Origin: Clostridiales bacterium
Lineage (GTDB): Bacteria; Bacillota; Clostridia; Christensenellales; Pumilibacteraceae
DNA length: 64,000 bases
Assembly: GCA_029070965.1 (NCBI GenBank)
Contig: JAIEBI010000061.1
Coordinates: 1-64,000 of the forward strand
Reading direction: 5' to 3'
Of this stretch, positions 41,251 through 50,424 are shown one piece after another. The notes beneath the pieces are model-generated. The model was not told where the DNA came from, did no database searches, and saw only the letters and a program-made list of their open reading frames with translations. Each line of letters opens with the position of its first letter. The stretch's first letter is position 1. The position numbers and the translations under genes are program-made.

Positions 41251-42617
41251 CTATCTATTTGCTCGGCGGCGTCCTTGCCCGCGCCCATAGCGAGTATGAC
41301 CGTTGCCGCGCCCGTAACCGCGTCGCCGCCCGCGTACACCATGTCGCGGGTGGTTTTGCCGTTTTCGTCGGTTATTATGCCGCCCCACTTTTGCACGTCT
41401 ATGCCCGCCGTGGTGTTCTTGATAAGCGGATTTGGACTTGTGCCGATTGCGGCAATAACGGTGTCCACCTCCAACTCGAATTCGCTGTTAGGTATGGGCA
41501 CCGGCCTACGCCTACCCGACGCGTCGGGCTCGCCCAATTCCATTTTTTGGCACAACAATGCGCGCACGTTTTTATGCTCGTCGCCCAGTACCTCCACAGG
41601 CGCGGTAAGCATCATAAACTCGACGCCCTCCTCTTTGGCGTGCTCAACCTCTTCTTTGCGCGCAGGCAGCTCCGCCTCGCTGCGACGGTATACAAGCACC
41701 ACGCGCTCGGCGCCCAGCCGCAGTGCGCAGCGCGTGGCGTCCATAGCAACGTTGCCGCCGCCCACTACCGCAACCGCCTTGCTGTGCTTTATGGGCGTGT
41801 CGGAATCGCTCCTGTACGCCTTCATAAGATTGACGCGGGTAAGAAACTCGTTGGCGGAATACACGCCCTTTAAGTCCTCGCCCTTTATCTTCATAAAGTT
41901 GGGCAGTCCCGCGCCGCTGCCTATAAACATCGCCTCGTAGCCGTCGTCGAACAGCTCGTCGACAAGCAGCGTTCTGCCTATTACGGTGTTGACCTCGAAT
42001 TTAACGCCGCGAGCCTTTAAGTTTTCTATCTCGTCCGCCACTATCTTTTTGGGCAAGCGGAATTCGGGTATGCCGTACACCAGCACACCGCCCGCGGTAT
42101 GTAATGCCTCGAACACCGTAACCTCGTACCCGCGCGAACTGAGCTCGCCCGCACACGAAAGTCCTGCGGGGCCCGAACCGACAACCGCAACCTTGTGACC
42201 GTTGCTTCGGGGCTTGTTCACGCTGGCCGATTTATGAGCGTTGTGGTAGTCTGCTACAAACCGTTCCAGCCTGCCGATTGCAACGGGTTCGCCGTTTTTG
42301 CCGCGCACGCACTTGCTTTCGCACTGCGTTTCCTGCGGGCATACCCTGCCGCACACGGCGGCAAGCGAACTGGACTTGGCTATAACTTGGTACGCGCCCT
42401 CGTAGTCGCCGTCCTTGATTTTTTGGATAAACGCGGGAATATCTATGCCGACGGGACAACCGCTTTGGCAGGGCTTATTTTTGCAGTTTAAACAGCGCTC
42501 GGCCTCGTCGCACGCTTGCTGCTCGGTATAACCCAATGCCACCTCGTCAAAGTTTCTTGCGCGTACTTTGGGGTTCTGCACAGGCATTTTGTTCTTTTGT
42601 TTGGATAAGTTAGCCAT
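41229..42617 (-). CDS. nfnB: NfnB-like NADPH oxidoreductase subunit, 462 aa
   Basis: A GltD-like flavoprotein (often named glutamate synthase small chain or gltA) that, next to an NfnA-like partner, is best read as the large subunit of NADH-dependent ferredoxin:NADP+ oxidoreductase. Two Fe-S clusters are bound by CLNCKNKPCQSGC and CGRVCPQETQCESKC; the FAD site is GSGPAGLSCAGEL and the NADPH site GGGNVAMDATRCAL. Its final residues ELRMKN are encoded by a dispersed AT-rich repeat. It lies 5 nt after nfnA. Confidence 0.88.
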   Translation of the reverse strand: MANLSKQKNKMPVQNPKVRARNFDEVALGYTEQQACDEAERCLNCKNKPCQSGCPVGIDIPAFIQKIKDGDYEGAYQVIAKSSSLAAVCGRVCPQETQCESKCVRGKNGEPVAIGRLERFVADYHNAHKSASVNKPRSNGHKVAVVGSGPAGLSCAGELSSRGYEVTVFEALHTAGGVLVYGIPEFRLPKKIVADEIENLKARGVKFEVNTVIGRTLLVDELFDDGYEAMFIGSGAGLPNFMKIKGEDLKGVYSANEFLTRVNLMKAYRSDSDTPIKHSKAVAVVGGGNVAMDATRCALRLGAERVVLVYRRSEAELPARKEEVEHAKEEGVEFMMLTAPVEVLGDEHKNVRALLCQKMELGEPDASGRRRPVPIPNSEFELEVDTVIAAIGTSPNPLIKNTTAGIDVQKWGGIITDENGKTTRDMVYAGGDAVTGAATVILAMGAGKDAAEQIDRELRMKN

Positions 42618-42622
42618 ATCGA

Positions 42623-43462
42623 TTATTTCCCCGCTTTAAACAAGTTGCAAGCTTTATCGTACGCATGCCGCTCGAATTCGGCATACATTTTGCCGCGCTC
42701 GATAGCCTCGTCAAAGTCCACTTTATGACCGTCGAAGTCAGGCCCGTCCACGCACGCAAATTTCATTTCCCCGCCGACGGTAAGCCTGCACCCGCCGCAC
42801 ATGCCAGTGCCGTCTATCATAATGGGGTTCATAGACACGACTGTCTTTATGCCGTACTGCTCGGTCAGCTTGCACACAAATTTCATCATGACAAGCGGTC
42901 CGATTGCTATAACCTCGTCGTACTCGTTGCCTTGCTCTATAAGCGTTTTGAGCGCGTCGGTGACAAGTCCCTTCTCTCCCGCCGAGCCGTCGTCGCTCAT
43001 AAGCACAAGCTTGTCGGAAACTTTGTCAAACTCGTCACGCAATATAACTAAATCCTTGTTGCGGAAACCGATTACCGAATGCACTGTCGCGCCGTTATTG
43101 TGCAACGCCTTTGCCGTGGGGTACGCTATTGCACAGCCCACGCCGCCGCCGATAACCGCCACTTTTTTAAGTCCGTCAAGCTCGGTGGGATTGCCAAGCG
43201 GTCCCACAAAATCGCAAATGCTATCGCCGGCATTAAGCCTGTTGAGCTTGTGCGTAGTCCCGCCGACTATTTGGAAAATTATCGTCACAGTGCCTTTGTC
43301 GCCGTCGTAGTCGGCAATGGTGAGCGGAATGCGCTCGCCTTCCTCGTCCACGCGCAGAATGATAAACATTCCCGCCTTCGCCTTTTTGGCGACGCGCGGC
43401 GCGTCTATTACCATGCGCGTTACGGTGGGATTGAGTTGTTGCTTTTCGAGTATCTTGTACAT
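42623..43462 (-). CDS. nfnA: NfnA-like ferredoxin-NADP reductase subunit, 279 aa
   Basis: The small subunit with FAD and [2Fe-2S] cofactors. Marks are RIPLTIADYD for FAD, GGGVGCAIAYPTAKAL for NAD(H), and the cluster cysteines in GTGMCGGCRLTVGG and KFACVDGPDFDGHKVDF. The ATG at 43462 behind AGAGGAAAAA is preferred to an upstream in-frame codon. With NfnB it would exchange electrons between NADH, NADPH and reduced ferredoxin by flavin bifurcation. Domain layout resembles PyrK, but the GltD-like partner fixes the assignment. Confidence 0.9.
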   Translation of the reverse strand: MYKILEKQQLNPTVTRMVIDAPRVAKKAKAGMFIILRVDEEGERIPLTIADYDGDKGTVTIIFQIVGGTTHKLNRLNAGDSICDFVGPLGNPTELDGLKKVAVIGGGVGCAIAYPTAKALHNNGATVHSVIGFRNKDLVILRDEFDKVSDKLVLMSDDGSAGEKGLVTDALKTLIEQGNEYDEVIAIGPLVMMKFVCKLTEQYGIKTVVSMNPIMIDGTGMCGGCRLTVGGEMKFACVDGPDFDGHKVDFDEAIERGKMYAEFERHAYDKACNLFKAGK

Positions 43463-43534
43463 TGATTTTTCCTCTTGTAAATATTGTACCACAAGCACGG
43501 CGCAATATCAAGCGTTACGCTCATCTATACAAAA

Positions 43535-44257
43535 TTAAGACAACGCCGAAATAACACTAACCACAAACTGCACGTTTACGTACCTAATATACGACAGCAC
43601 CGTTTGCGATTGCGGCGGATTGTATTCGCACGATAAAACAGCCGATTTCAGCTTGGTTGACTTGGCGTTTTCCGCTAAACCGCGCAGCTTGCCAACCGCG
43701 CTTGATACGGCGTACTCGGCAGCGGACTCCGTTATGTTACCCCTGTCCAGCTCGGTTGACGCAGCAGACACAACGGAAAACCATTCGCCCGTCAGGTATT
43801 CGATTACCGCCTTGTCCCCGCTTGCGTAATTGCCGCCATGTAAATTAAGCGAAAAGTAAAACGAATCGGCGTTTACAGTTACCAGCGTTTTTACGTCCGA
43901 CTCCTTATTGTACACCGCGGCGACTATTTTGTACTTGCCGTCGTTGTATACGTAGCCGGCGCCGCCGCGGTCCATAGCGCTTTTTGCGGCAACCGCGCAT
44001 TGCGTTCTATCCTCCGTTTCCGCAGTGCATAAAAAGTAGTACGTTTTGCCGCCGATAGCCGTCGACGCGGACGCACCCACGCTTTTGCTGCCGCCCACGC
44101 GCGGCAAAAACACGACAAGCAAGCATATAGCGGCGGTTAAAAGCAACAGCACGGAAATGAGAATGCCCGCCGATTTCCTTGCGCCGCCACGCCTGCGGTT
44201 TGAGCTCTTGCGCCCACCGCGCTGTATTATGTACGCGTCGTTTTCACTGTATCTCAT
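43535..44257 (-). CDS. Single-pass protein, possible SPOR domain, 240 aa
   Basis: A basic cytosolic head (RKSSNRRRGGARKS), one membrane helix (residues about 29-50), then an exterior domain. Residues about 70-125 (KTYYFLCTAETED, then AKSAMDRGGAGYVYNDGKYKIVAAVYN) resemble a SPOR-type peptidoglycan-binding fold, which typically binds denuded glycan at division or spore septa. The rest is helical. It lies 72 nt upstream of nfnA on the same strand, and its start is divergent from the DUF6062 gene. Confidence 0.55.
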   Translation of the reverse strand: MRYSENDAYIIQRGGRKSSNRRRGGARKSAGILISVLLLLTAAICLLVVFLPRVGGSKSVGASASTAIGGKTYYFLCTAETEDRTQCAVAAKSAMDRGGAGYVYNDGKYKIVAAVYNKESDVKTLVTVNADSFYFSLNLHGGNYASGDKAVIEYLTGEWFSVVSAASTELDRGNITESAAEYAVSSAVGKLRGLAENAKSTKLKSAVLSCEYNPPQSQTVLSYIRYVNVQFVVSVISALS

Positions 44258-44290
44258 ACCCTTGCCTTTTTGCGCGAATTGTGCTATAAT

Positions 44291-44320
44291 TTACGAAGTA
44301 ATAGTTACGATTACTCGTAA
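44291..44320. promoter_or_regulatory. Palindrome between divergent genes
   Basis: TTACGAAGTAAT (44291-44302) and ATTACTCGTAA (44310-44320) form an inverted repeat with one bulged base; a third TTACGA copy lies at 44305. It is placed in the 89-bp divergent promoter region and could be a regulator site. Confidence 0.4.
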
Positions 44321-44346
44321 TACTATATTTTACTATCGGGGAATAT

Positions 44347-45012
44347 ATGCAATACCAAATCCAGACACTGCCCATTTGGGACGCGTACAAAGCGCATAAC
44401 GGCTGTCCGTTGTGCGCAATATTCAATGACCGCGAAAAGAGAGTTGTCGGCCAATACCTTGCCGAAAACGTTATGGATCCCGATTTCCGTTCGGCGTCTA
44501 ACCGCATAGGATTTTGCCCCGACCACATACGCCAAATGTACGCGGGACAAAACAAGCTTGGTCTTGCGTTGCAGCTGGAAACGCGTGCCGCCGAATTGGC
44601 AAAGCTGCTAAGCAAAGCGCCTACCGACAAAAAATCGGCAAAAAAAACGGCGGCTTTGATAGAAGACCACCGCGGTTGCGTTATTTGCAATGCACTTGCC
44701 GAGCCTATGGATAGGTACTACATGACGATAGCGGCTATGTACTTGAACGAGCGCGAATTCCCCGAGCTGTTTAAGTCCGCACACCATTGTCTGAAACACG
44801 CGGCAAAGCTGTACGACGCGGCGGCGTACGCGGGCAAAAGCGTAAAAGAATATTTGTCCGATTTGACCGCAGGAATAAGGCGCGACCTTAAACGCACCGA
44901 AAGTGAAATGCGCGCCTTTGCCGATTGCTTTGATTTTCGCAACAGCGGCAGTAAGCCCGACGCGCAAGCCATTCCCCGCGCTATCGGCGTGTTGATTACC
45001 GATAAGCTGTAA
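44347..45012 (+). CDS. DUF6062 cysteine-rich protein, 221 aa
   Basis: Matches the DUF6062 family of Clostridia: two duplicated Cys/His modules, CPLCAIF...FCPDHIRQM (residues about 20-62) and CVICNAL...HHCLKHAAKL (about 116-152), each giving a probable zinc site. The rest is helical. GGGGAATAT precedes the ATG. Function is not known. It stands alone between the divergent SPOR-like gene and the 6S RNA. Confidence 0.75.
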   Translation: MQYQIQTLPIWDAYKAHNGCPLCAIFNDREKRVVGQYLAENVMDPDFRSASNRIGFCPDHIRQMYAGQNKLGLALQLETRAAELAKLLSKAPTDKKSAKKTAALIEDHRGCVICNALAEPMDRYYMTIAAMYLNEREFPELFKSAHHCLKHAAKLYDAAAYAGKSVKEYLSDLTAGIRRDLKRTESEMRAFADCFDFRNSGSKPDAQAIPRAIGVLITDKL

Positions 45013-45109
45013 TCTATTATCCCCGCCTTTTACGGGCGCATTAGCATAAAATATCGCTGTTGTCAATAGGTTTTTCAAAAATATTCTTGGGAAAATTTTT
45101 CTTTTACCA

Positions 45110-45138
45110 TTGATATTAGCGCACAGCTCGTATATACT
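45110..45138 (+). promoter_or_regulatory. Promoter of the 6S RNA gene
   Basis: TTGATA (45110-45115), 17 bp, TATACT (45133-45138); predicted start near 45145. Confidence 0.8.
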
Positions 45139-45144
45139 ATAAGT

Positions 45145-45343
45145 ACATCCTGCGGTGTACGAGATGACGCCTAATTTATAACCTCAACTACTAAAAGGGA
45201 TGGCGGAGTATGCTTGTATTATGTCAGGCCTCAGTAATTTTACGCAAGTAAGCAGGGGAAGACAGACGACGGCATCAGCCAACCCACCTGCCATTAGGCG
45301 GGTTTGAATTCGGCTATATCTGCGGCACAGGCGGGATTTTTTT
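45145..45343 (+). ncRNA. ssrS: 6S RNA
   Basis: A non-coding stretch of about 199 nt with its own promoter. The 5' end (ATCCTGCGGTGTACGAGATG) pairs with the 3' end (CTGCGGCACAGGCGGGAT) to form the closing stem of 6S RNA, followed directly by a T-run. The 3' half carries a stem-loop CCACCTGCC/GGCGGGTTTG and the interior is poorly paired, as expected for the bubble that mimics an open promoter and sequesters sigma-A RNA polymerase. Recognised from consensus features; a covariance search would confirm it. Confidence 0.78.
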
Positions 45344-45361
45344 ATGCAGTGTATTTATACG

Positions 45362-45390
45362 AAAGCCGCAATCGATGTTGCGGCTTTTTG
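45362..45390 (+). terminator. Terminator after 6S RNA
   Basis: The stem AAAGCCGCAA/TTGCGGCTTT with T5GT4 tail on the plus strand, also between convergent units. Confidence 0.8.
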
Positions 45391-45392
45391 TT

Positions 45393-47480
45393 TTATTTGC
45401 GGATTTCTCTTATCCACGAGCGGTGGGAAGAATTGACTATAAAGCTTTCGGCAACTATTGCGCGCTCGGCCATTGTTGCGGCGGGGCTTATAAAGTTGTT
45501 TAAATAATATTCCAAGAACGACAAAAAGTGCTTTTTGTCCCCTATTCTTTCCGCCGCGCGGATATGCTGCGCAACCGCTTCATAGGGTAAATTATCGTCC
45601 TTGTACAACGTGTCCAAAACACGCATAGAGTGCACTACGTCGTCTATTTTGTACAAGAACACCGCAAGCGTTAGCAAAAAGTCGTCATCCGATCCCAGCT
45701 TGTACACGTCGCGTTCCAGCGCCACGTTGCGGGCGCGAGACTTGGTTATATACATACCGTACCGTGCGCCGCTGTAATATGCGCTTTTTTTGCGCTTTAA
45801 CTTTTTCAGCAGTCCGATACTGCGCTTGGACGACGCCTTTGTGCCGACTACGGCAACAAGCGCGGCGTATTTGTCGTCGCTTTTAATCGCTTGGTATATA
45901 TGGTAGTAGTTGCGAGCGCATTCCGAAAAATTGCCGAGCATCAAGTGCGCTTCCGCGCAAACGCTGTAACCGTACTCGTTATCGGGACGGAGCTTTTTGT
46001 ATTCCTCGGCATAACGCGCGACGGCGTAATATTCGTTGAGCAGCGATTCGATTTCTATCAGCAACAACAACGCGGGTAGGTACGCATTGTCCAGCTCGCG
46101 TGACTTTTCCGCAAACTGCCGAGCCTGCCAAAGCCTGTGCGAATTATATTCGATATGCGCAAGGTAGTACCAATACTGCTCGTAATGCTCCTTTGCGGGA
46201 TGTGCGTTGAGCGCCGCGACAGCTCTTTCGTAATCGCCAAGCTCGATATAACACGACGCTTCGTCAAACAAGTTTTCGTACAGTCCGAATCGGGTCGACA
46301 GCACGTTGTATGCCGCAGCCGCAGCGGAAAAATCCATTACCGCCACAGAGCATTCGGCGTACTTGACATGCGCCACGGGATCGTCTGGACGGAGCTTGCG
46401 CATTTGCGTGGCAATCTCCAAAGCCTTGTCCGCTTGCTTGACAAGCAAGTACAAGTCTATAAGCCGCACGTACGGACCGGCATAAAACGCGTCTTTTTCT
46501 TTCAGCGCTTCGGTCATCAGCTTGATAGCCGATTGATAATCGCTGCGCGCGCAAAATATTTCGGCGGCGTTATCGTACACCGACCATGCTCTTGACAGCT
46601 CGCCTATGTCGGTAACAGCCTTGGCTTGTTCCACAGCCGCCAAATAATCGCCGAGCGCTCGGTCGATATCGCCGATACAGTGGTACGCATACCCGCGCCG
46701 TGAGTATGCGCGAAGACGTTGTGCCGCGTCGGTCGAATTTTCTATTATCATTGTTTGGCGGGCAATATTGTTTTGCTCGTCCGTCTTGTTGGGGTCGTAA
46801 ACGTACGCATCGCCGCCGTGCGCTTCTACCTCAATCTCGGTTAGCGTGTCGTCCGCTTTGCCGTAGTCGATCATTCCGAAATCGGCTATTATCGCAGTTA
46901 CCTTGCCGTCCGCCGTCATACCCGCATAGCAATTATATTTGCCGTCTCCCCAGCCGGTGGAAAACACCGCGTAACGACTGCCGTATAATTCTATTTCGGC
47001 ATGAGTTTGTCCGTCCAGCACAATAAGCCCCGCAAGCGGCGGCACCTCGTCCTTTATGTGCGCGCTGTACTTTTTATACCCCTGCTCGTCCGCAAAACAG
47101 CACACGCCCGACGGAATGGCTATACCGCCCGCGCCAACCTGCGTTGCAAGCGTTATCAGCGCTTCATTGCTAATAAGCGGCCTCCATTCGGTAGCCTTTT
47201 CCTCATTGAACCTGAGCCCCGCGTACGCCACGCGTTCGCCGCCATCGGTCATGCAACCGCAAAAAAACGGGAATGCGATAAGTCCGCATTCCACGCTGAA
47301 CGGCGCATAAGTATGCGCGTCGGAGTATCCGTCGAACATTACAATCTTGCCGCTTACCTGAATAAAATCGTATTCGGTGTACGACAGCTTAACGCCGCCC
47401 GCGCAGTGCGCGGACATAACCGTGCCGAAATCGATGGGCGCGGTTATGCGGCTTTTGGGGATTTTGATCGTAATTTTCAC
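45393..47480 (-). CDS. DUF4241-TPR fusion protein, 695 aa
   Basis: The N-terminal part (residues about 1-215) matches DUF4241, ending in the typical YAVFSTGWGDGKYNCYAG and AIIADFGMID. From about residue 255 to the end are TPR-like helical pairs (about ten), for example AYHCIGDIDRALGDYLAAVE and CYIELGDYERAVAAL. No signal peptide or membrane segment is seen. DUF4241 is found in bacterial immunity-type and uncharacterised proteins; TPRs mediate protein contacts. It starts 20 nt after dapL and is probably cotranscribed. Confidence 0.65.
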   Translation of the reverse strand: MKITIKIPKSRITAPIDFGTVMSAHCAGGVKLSYTEYDFIQVSGKIVMFDGYSDAHTYAPFSVECGLIAFPFFCGCMTDGGERVAYAGLRFNEEKATEWRPLISNEALITLATQVGAGGIAIPSGVCCFADEQGYKKYSAHIKDEVPPLAGLIVLDGQTHAEIELYGSRYAVFSTGWGDGKYNCYAGMTADGKVTAIIADFGMIDYGKADDTLTEIEVEAHGGDAYVYDPNKTDEQNNIARQTMIIENSTDAAQRLRAYSRRGYAYHCIGDIDRALGDYLAAVEQAKAVTDIGELSRAWSVYDNAAEIFCARSDYQSAIKLMTEALKEKDAFYAGPYVRLIDLYLLVKQADKALEIATQMRKLRPDDPVAHVKYAECSVAVMDFSAAAAAYNVLSTRFGLYENLFDEASCYIELGDYERAVAALNAHPAKEHYEQYWYYLAHIEYNSHRLWQARQFAEKSRELDNAYLPALLLLIEIESLLNEYYAVARYAEEYKKLRPDNEYGYSVCAEAHLMLGNFSECARNYYHIYQAIKSDDKYAALVAVVGTKASSKRSIGLLKKLKRKKSAYYSGARYGMYITKSRARNVALERDVYKLGSDDDFLLTLAVFLYKIDDVVHSMRVLDTLYKDDNLPYEAVAQHIRAAERIGDKKHFLSFLEYYLNNFISPAATMAERAIVAESFIVNSSHRSWIREIRK

Positions 47481-47500
47481 TGATTATTTTTATTGTGTTT

Positions 47501-48703
47501 CTACTTGACGATTTTAAACGTGAGCTTATCCCTGACCTCGACAAACTCCTTCCAGAACACCTCGAACCGCCTTACCGCTTCCTCGGTGCGCTCCTTGGTG
47601 TTGAACGAAGTAAGCCTTATCCAGCCGTCGCCGTTTTTGCCGAACCCACTGCCTGGGGTGCAAACAAGCCGCGCCTTCTTTAAAAGATAGTCAAAGAACT
47701 CCCACGAGTCAATTCCGCAGTAAAACCATATATACGGCGCGTTTTTGCCGCCGGTATATTCTATTTTAAGCTCGTCGAACTTTCTCGTAATTATTTTGGC
47801 ATTGCTCTTGTAGGTTGCTACCATATGCTTGCAGTCCTCGTACCCGCCGCGAAGCATGCTCTCGCCCATTCGCTGAACAACGTACGACGTGCCGTTGAAC
47901 TTGATAGCCTGACGGTGTAACCACATACGGTTGAGCGGCGAGCTCATAGGTATAACCGTCCAGCCGCACCGAACGCCCGTAAAGCCCGCCATCTTTGAGA
48001 ACGAGCAAAACTCCACCGCGCAATCGCGTGCGCCCACTACCTCGAATATAGACCGAGCTATGCCGTTACCCTCTATGTACGCTTCGTAAGCTGCGTCGTA
48101 AAGTATGACCGCCTTGTTTTCCAAAGCGTAGTCAACCCACGCCTTTAACTGCTCCACGGTGTACGCCGCGCCCGTCGGGTTGTTGGGCGAACACAAATAT
48201 ATGATATCCGCCTTGACCTTTTTGGGCGGCATTGCCAAAAAACCGTTTTCGCGCGTCGCGTCGCAATACACTATTTTGCGCCCGTCCAGCACGTTTGCGT
48301 CCACGTACGCGGGATACACGGGATCGGGTATAAGCACTACGTTGTCCTCGTCGAACAGGTCCAAAAAATTACCTATGCCGTTTTTTGCGCCGTCGGTAAC
48401 AAACACCTCGTCGGCATTTATGCTGACCTTGCGCATTTTGTAGTAATCAACTATGGCGTTCTTTAAAAACGGATAGCCGTCGTACGGACCGTAGCCGCGA
48501 AATCCCGCGCTGGTGCTTAAATCCATGCCCGCCGCCTTGCACGCGTCCACAGCCTTGGACGACAACGGAAGCGTTACGTCCCCTATTCCGAGACTTATCA
48601 CGTCGGAATTAGGAAAATCGGCGTTGTACTTTTGCACACGCCGCGACACCTCGGCGAACAAATAATTCTCTTTCAGGTTTTTAAAATTCTTGTTGAGTTT
48701 CAT
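47501..48703 (-). CDS. dapL: LL-diaminopimelate aminotransferase, 400 aa
   Basis: A PLP enzyme turning tetrahydrodipicolinate and glutamate into LL-DAP in one step. Family marks: NYLFAEVSRRVQKY at the N terminus, GIGDVTLPL, GYGPYDGYPFLKNAI, CSPNNPTGA and the PLP lysine in FCSFSKMAGFTGVRCGW. Its product is the substrate of DapF, which is fused to CarB two genes upstream. It lies 11 nt after pyrG. Confidence 0.93.
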   Translation of the reverse strand: MKLNKNFKNLKENYLFAEVSRRVQKYNADFPNSDVISLGIGDVTLPLSSKAVDACKAAGMDLSTSAGFRGYGPYDGYPFLKNAIVDYYKMRKVSINADEVFVTDGAKNGIGNFLDLFDEDNVVLIPDPVYPAYVDANVLDGRKIVYCDATRENGFLAMPPKKVKADIIYLCSPNNPTGAAYTVEQLKAWVDYALENKAVILYDAAYEAYIEGNGIARSIFEVVGARDCAVEFCSFSKMAGFTGVRCGWTVIPMSSPLNRMWLHRQAIKFNGTSYVVQRMGESMLRGGYEDCKHMVATYKSNAKIITRKFDELKIEYTGGKNAPYIWFYCGIDSWEFFDYLLKKARLVCTPGSGFGKNGDGWIRLTSFNTKERTEEAVRRFEVFWKEFVEVRDKLTFKIVK

Positions 48704-48714
48704 TTTTTCCCTCT

Positions 48715-50331
48715 TTATTTGCGATTAGCCTTGTACGTTTTTGCAGATGCAATAAACTCGCGGAAAATAGGCTGAGGCTTGGCCGGACGGGATTTGAATT
48801 CGGGATGATACTGCACGCCCAAGTAGAAAAGATTGTTTGTGATTTCCACCGCTTCCACAAGGTTGCCGTCGGGCGATATGCCGCACAGCGTAAGCCCCGC
48901 GTTTTGCATTTGCTCGCGCATTGCGTTGCTGAACTCGTATCTGTGGCGGTGCCGTTCCATTACCGATTGCACGCCGATGCCGTAACACTTTTCCAGCTTT
49001 GTGTTAGGCTGTATAACGCATTCGTACGCGCCCAATCGCATTGTGCCGCCCGTGTTTTCGCAACCGATTTGGTCCTCCATAATGTCTATGACCTTGTGCT
49101 GCGACGCAGGATCGAACTCGCGCGAGGACGCGTCGGCAAGCCCGAGAACGTTGCGCGCGTACTCTATAACCGCTATTTGCATACCCAAACATATGCCGAA
49201 ATACGGCTTGTTGTTCTCGCGGCAGTATTTGGCTGCCATTATCATTCCTTCTATGCCGCGGTCGCCAAACCCACCGGGGACGATTATGCCGTCCGCACCG
49301 TCAAGATAGTAGGCTACCGTGATGTCGGTAAGCTTTTCGGCGTCCACCCATTTAAGGTCGATTTTTACTCCGTTGTGTATTCCTGCGTGCGTCAGCGCTT
49401 CCGCTACCGATAAATACGCGTCGTACATTTGCACGTACTTGCCGACAAGCATAATCGTAACGGAGCCATTGCGCGCCTTTGCCATCTCCACCATTGCCCG
49501 CCATTCGTCAAGCTTCGGCGCTGTATCGGGAAGATTGAGCTCGCGCGTTACTATATCGCCTATGCCGCTGTCCAATAGCTGCAACGGCACTTCGTACAAC
49601 AGGTCGGCGTCGCGGTTTTCTATTACGCAATCGGGCTCGACGTTACATGACAGCGCAAGCCGCTCTTTGAGCTTTTTGTCTATCGGCTGACTCGTGCGCA
49701 GCACTACGATATTTGGCGAAATACCGAGCGAACGCAACGTTTTGACGGAATGCTGCGTGGGCTTGGTTTTGACCTCGCCGCTCGAGGTAAGCGTGGGCGC
49801 AAGCGTTACGTGAACAAACAAGCAGTTTTCCCTGCCGACGTCGTTGCTCACCTGCCGAATGGCCTCGATAAAAGGAAGACTTTCGATATCGCCAACCGTG
49901 CCGCCGATTTCGGTTATCACGACGTCCGCGTCAATCTTTTTGCCGACCGAATAAATAAACTTCTTTATTTGGTTGGTTATGTGCGGAATTACCTGAACTG
50001 TTTCGCCGTTGTACACGCCGTCGCGCTCGTTTTGCAACACCGTGCTGTAAACCTTGCCCGTGGTGAGATTGGAAAACTTGTTAAGATTTTCGTCTATAAA
50101 CCGCTCGTAATGCCCGAGGTCGAGGTCGGTTTCCGCGCCGTCCTCCGTTACGAAAACCTCGCCGTGCTGAAACGGACTCATAGTCCCCGGGTCAACGTTG
50201 ATATAAGGGTCGAGCTTTTGCGCAATAACCTTTAACCCCTTGGATTTGAGTATCAATCCAAGACTTGCCGCCGTTATACCCTTTCCCAGTCCGGACACCA
50301 CGCCGCCCGTAACAAAAATATACTTTTCCAT
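48715..50331 (-). CDS. pyrG: CTP synthase, 538 aa
   Basis: Aminates UTP to CTP using glutamine. The N-terminal synthetase domain begins [20 protein letters not shown] and has [16 protein letters not shown]; the C-terminal class I amidotransferase has the catalytic Cys in [13 protein letters not shown] and the His-Glu pair in [11 protein letters not shown]. Full length. It has a promoter of its own in the 93-bp gap after carB-dapF. No G-rich start site or pyrG-type attenuator is evident. Confidence 0.97.
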   Translation of the reverse strand: MEKYIFVTGGVVSGLGKGITAASLGLILKSKGLKVIAQKLDPYINVDPGTMSPFQHGEVFVTEDGAETDLDLGHYERFIDENLNKFSNLTTGKVYSTVLQNERDGVYNGETVQVIPHITNQIKKFIYSVGKKIDADVVITEIGGTVGDIESLPFIEAIRQVSNDVGRENCLFVHVTLAPTLTSSGEVKTKPTQHSVKTLRSLGISPNIVVLRTSQPIDKKLKERLALSCNVEPDCVIENRDADLLYEVPLQLLDSGIGDIVTRELNLPDTAPKLDEWRAMVEMAKARNGSVTIMLVGKYVQMYDAYLSVAEALTHAGIHNGVKIDLKWVDAEKLTDITVAYYLDGADGIIVPGGFGDRGIEGMIMAAKYCRENNKPYFGICLGMQIAVIEYARNVLGLADASSREFDPASQHKVIDIMEDQIGCENTGGTMRLGAYECVIQPNTKLEKCYGIGVQSVMERHRHRYEFSNAMREQMQNAGLTLCGISPDGNLVEAVEITNNLFYLGVQYHPEFKSRPAKPQPIFREFIASAKTYKANRK

Positions 50332-50360
50332 TGCTTACTCCGATTGTATTTACAAATTAC

Positions 50361-50389
50361 ATTATACCGCAAATGCGAACGCTGTGCAA
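50361..50389 (-). promoter_or_regulatory. Promoter of pyrG-dapL
   Basis: Minus strand TTGCAC (50389-50384), 17 bp, TATAAT (50366-50361), about 30 bp before the pyrG ATG. Confidence 0.7.
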
Positions 50390-50424
50390 CAATTAATCGC
50401 CGATTACCCGATTAATTCTATTTT

